DNA from: Posidonia oceanica
Lineage: Eukaryota; Streptophyta; Magnoliopsida; Alismatales; Posidoniaceae
Reading direction: 5' to 3'
Assembly (NCBI GenBank): GCA_037176725.1
Contig: JAZBRS010000011.1
Location: 682,001-746,000, forward strand
Length of the DNA: 64,000 nt
Below are positions 60,670 to 64,000 of the stretch, one piece after another (the first letter of the stretch is position 1; each line of letters opens with the position of its first letter). The position numbers were made by a program, and so were the translations under genes. The notes under the pieces were generated by a model. It was not told where the DNA came from, searched no databases, and saw only the letters and a program-made list of their open reading frames with translations.

Positions 60670-61485
60670 ATGGCTGAGATATACACTTCTACAATATGTA
60701 ATATATTTCAAGAGCAGCTGATGAGGAGTTTGATATGCAATGTCAGCTTTCTGAGATATGAAGGTATTTCTGTTGTTTATGTTGTACTAAAAATTGGTGT
60801 AAAGAAGATTGAGAATGAAGTTACATACTTTAGTGATGGAGTCAAAGCTTCTTGCAGTTGTTTCTTCATGAAATTTTATGGAATACTTTGTCTTCATATA
60901 TTAGCTTTATTGAGGTTCTTTGGATGCAGTGACTTGCCAAACGAGTATATTATGAATCGTTGGAGAAGAGGAATAAAGGATGGAATAAAAGTTTATATAT
61001 ATGAGAAGGATATTGGGATGAAAAACAATCATCGTGTTATGCATCTCATGAAGATGTCTAAGTCACTGATAAATGATGCAGCTTCAAATGATAGTATTTT
61101 GAATTTGTAGAGAAAATTGTTATGTAATGGTAATTCACAAGTTGTTGCACTAAAGGAGGAACAAGAAGAAACCTATTCTAATGTATTTCTTGATGAAGTT
61201 AGTGGTGAAGTACATAAATCAAATTCTACAGATTCTTCAATTGCACGTGTACTTGAGCCAAAGAAAGCAAAAACAAAGGGCAGCGGTCGGAGTGGGAGAC
61301 CAAAACTGAGTAGCAATAGAATCAAATCTGTGTTGGAAAAGAAGGAAAGAAAATGCAAAACCTGCTTGAAATCTGGTGTTAATCATGATTCTAGAAATTG
61401 CCCTGATAAACTAATGGGATGGAACTGTTTGAAAGGTAATATTTTTTATTTAATTGTGAAATTTATGTGCATTCTATTCATATAA
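60670..61485 (+). pseudogene. FAR1-related (FRS/MULE-type) C-terminal fragment
   Basis: The frame from 60,670 reads IYTSTICNIFQEQL, then VTYFSDGVKASCSCFFMKF and YGILCLHILALL, the C-x-C-x(n)-C-x-H SWIM zinc finger of FAR1/FHY3-type proteins, and LPNEYIMNRWRRGIKDGI. A TAG at 61,108 interrupts it. The same frame goes on with a basic region (KAKTKGSGRSGRPKL) and a knuckle CKTCLKSGVNHDSRNC near 61,350-61,398, then a possible donor AAAG/GTAATA (61,435). The FAR1 DNA-binding domain and MULE transposase core are missing. It could be a host FRS relic or a Mutator-like transposase relic. Confidence 0.78.
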
Positions 61486-63790
61486 TTAAATTCATTCATT
61501 TTTTCTAATGCAATGATAAAGTAGTTCAAAGTATTGCAGTGGATAAGAGACAGTTTGATGATCAATATACAGGAGTGCCTCAAATTAGCTACCATTAATG
61601 GTTTCATTTCATGAGAAAATAAATAATTTTTGTTACAATTTGTTTGATAATGAGAATATTTTGTTCATTTCCTAAGGTGATTGTATTTGCATAAAAGAAT
61701 AGTTGCTTACTTTCATACTGTAATTTAGAATATCTTTTTGAAAATTAAAAGGATTCTTATGGTAACCAAAAGTAAGCAATATTTTGATAATAGAACGCAT
61801 TGATATCGTCACCATAGAATTTGTCTGGTAATCTGGAGAATTCATCTGGTAACCAGAAGATTTTCCATGATAACCAGATGATTTTCAATGGTAATAGTGG
61901 GCATTGATATGGTAACCATAGAATTCATGTGGAAATATGAAGAATTCATATGATAACTAGAAGAATTTCAATGGTAACCAGCATATTTTCAATGTAAATA
62001 GATGATTTTCATCTACTATCCAGAAAAGATGTATCTTGTAATAAATTCCTATGGTGATTGTTTTTCCTTAAATGAATAGTTGCTTATGGTGGGCATCAAT
62101 ATGGTAACCATAGAATTCATATGGTAATAAGATGAATTCATATGGTAATTAGAATATTTTCAATGGTAAACAGGTGATTTTCATCTACTAACCGGAAGAA
62201 TTTGTCTGGTAATAAATTCCTATGGTGATAGTATTTTCTTAAAAGAATAGATGCTTACATTCATACTGTAATTCAAAAAATCTTTCTGATAATGAAAAGA
62301 ATTCTTATGGCTACCGAATGTATGTATTCTTTTGATAATAGAGTGAATTGATATGGTAACTATAGAATTCATCTCATAACCAAAAGATTTTCCTTGGTTA
62401 CCAAACGATTTTCAATGGTAATACAGGATATTCATATGGTAACCATAGTATTCATCTGGTAAACTGAACAGTTCATTTGGTAACAAGAAGAAATTCAATG
62501 GTAATCATAGTATTTTCAATGATAACCAAATGATTCTCAATGGCAAGCTGATGAAAAGTATTTTAAATGTAACCAACGATTCATCTAGTAGTAAATTCCT
62601 ATGTTGATATTTCCTTAAAAGAATAATTGCTTACATTCATAATGTAATTCAGAATATCTTTTTGATAATTAAGGTAACCAAATGTAAGTATTATTTTGAT
62701 AATAGAGTGCATTGATATGGTAATTATAGAATTCCTCTAGTAAGCTGGAGAATTCATCTAGTAACTAGATGATTTTCCATGGTAATAAGAGGATTTTCAA
62801 TGGTAATACAAGGCATTTATATGGTAACCAAAGAATTCATCTGGTAACTGGAAGAATTCATCTGGTAAGCAGACGAATTTCAATGGTAACCAAAGTATTT
62901 GCAATGGTATCAGATGCTTTTCAATGGTAAGCAGATGAAAAGGAATTGTTAATGTAGTCAAATGTAAGAAATCCATAATAATATTTTGTTAAATTCCTAT
63001 GGTGATTGTATTTTCTTAAAAGGATAGTTGCTTACATTTATACGGTAATTCAGAATATCTTATAGTAACCAGATGTAAGTATTTATATAGTAATTTATTA
63101 GATGATTAAAAGACATTAATTGTACGCAGTAGAATACAGATTGTAACCAGAATGATTGGTATGGTAATCATAGAATTCATATGGTAACCAGTGAAATTTG
63201 AATGGTAACCACAACATTTTCAACGGTAACTATATGATTTTTAATGGTAACGAGATGATTTTCAATGCTAACTAGAAAGCCTTTCCAACTAAATTCATCT
63301 GGAAATAAATTCTTATGGTGATTGTATTTACTTAAAAGATTAGTTGCTAACATTCATACTGTAATTCAGAATATGGTAACTAAAGAATTCATCTAGTAAC
63401 CTAAAGAATTCATCTGCTAACCAGACGAATTTCAATTGGTAATAGGATGCTTTCCCATAGTAATTGATTTTTTTTTATTACTATTAATTCATATACGTAA
63501 TAGGAATTCCAACATGAACAATAGCAATAATTTCCATGGAAATTGGATGCGTTCCCATGGTAATACAATATATTCCCATGATTTTCAATTGATTTTCCCA
63601 TGTAAGTATATGTCTGGTAATATCTCAGATTAATAGATGAACTCATTTGGTAACCTGGTAAATTCATTTATTAACAACAAGAATTTCAATAGTAGTACGA
63701 GGCATTCCCATGGTAACTAGAATATTTTCAAAGGTAATAGGAGGCATTAGCATGGTATCTAGGAAAGTAGAATAATAATATAAGGAATTT
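61486..63790. repeat. AT-rich satellite of ATGGTAACCA / ATTCATCTGGTAA words
   Basis: From about 61,660 the sequence is built from short imperfect units (AATGGTAACCAGATGATTTTC and ATAGAATTCATCTGGTAACC). A longer marker, TTCCTATGGTGATTGTATT then TTCTTAAAAGAATAGTTGCTT, recurs near 61,663, 62,040, 62,214, 62,590, 62,993 and 63,308, giving a higher-order period of roughly 175-400 bp. 61,486-61,660 is unique AT-rich sequence. No gene. Confidence 0.85.
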
Positions 63791-64000
63791 ATAAGTGAAC
63801 CATGGAATTTCATAGCACAATTTCTAATCATAAAGCTTCTTCATATTGAACCAAACATATTGTTTCAATACATATACATTTTTGTTTTGTGACAAAAATT
63901 ATACAAAAAATGTTTGAATGTTTATAAAGTATTTACAAGAAAGATTTCTTTATAAAAGGAGAAAGCATTTGATAAAGTCTTGATAATCTTTCTTGATCTT
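63791..64000. other. AT-rich unique sequence at the right edge
   Basis: No gene, repeat or recognisable motif. Confidence 0.5.

Overview
The window is plant (angiosperm) nuclear DNA from a heterochromatin-like, transposon-filled region. Support: L1-clade LINEs with plant-type ORF1 (DUF4283-like domain plus CCHC knuckle), Ty3/gypsy elements of the TAT/Ogre type (two RNase H domains, long non-coding 3' regions, LTRs starting TGTAGA(C/T)ACC), plant mobile domain (PMD) genes and a FAR1/FRS fragment. I see no tRNA, rRNA, CRISPR or undamaged host gene. Nearly every coding region carries nonsense codons and frameshifts. The species cannot be told from the sequence.

1-24,023: at least eight copies of one LINE family (A-H here), mostly inserted into each other. 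LINE-D (-) sits in LINE-C (+) with an 11-bp target duplication. LINE-E (-, full length, 20-bp duplication) and LINE-F (-, 15-bp duplication) sit in the 5' leader of LINE-H, and LINE-G (+) sits at the LINE-H ORF1 start. A diverged LTR with a tRNA primer site lies at 2,366-4,114.

24,024-34,402 and on: TAT-1 (+), a degraded Ty3/gypsy element (gag end, DNG-type protease, RT, two RNase H, integrase), then about 3.9 kb of tandem arrays, a polypurine tract and the start of its 3' LTR at 34,403.

34,991-56,100: TAT-2 (-), a giant Ty3/gypsy element. Read on the minus strand it runs gag, protease 1, protease 2, RT/RNase H, second RNase H, integrase, then a 3' region of about 11 kb that ends at a polypurine tract and LTR at 36,211. 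That 3' region holds three PMD genes in antisense (+ strand), each with its own TATA box, plus five families of short tandem repeats.

56,500-60,460: a second copy of the LTR family seen at 2,366, with a GT-rich leader. 60,670-61,485: a FAR1-related C-terminal fragment. 61,660-63,790: an AT-rich satellite.

The most unusual feature is a roughly 60-bp dyad module (half-site, full 16-18 bp palindrome GCGTCYWACGTWRGACGC, half-site). It recurs at twelve places between 34.6 and 58.5 kb and is absent from the LINE region. It lies in the LTRs and just upstream of the TATA boxes of the three antisense PMD genes. Its two arms change together between copies, so it looks like a shared cis-element of the TAT elements and their cargo genes.
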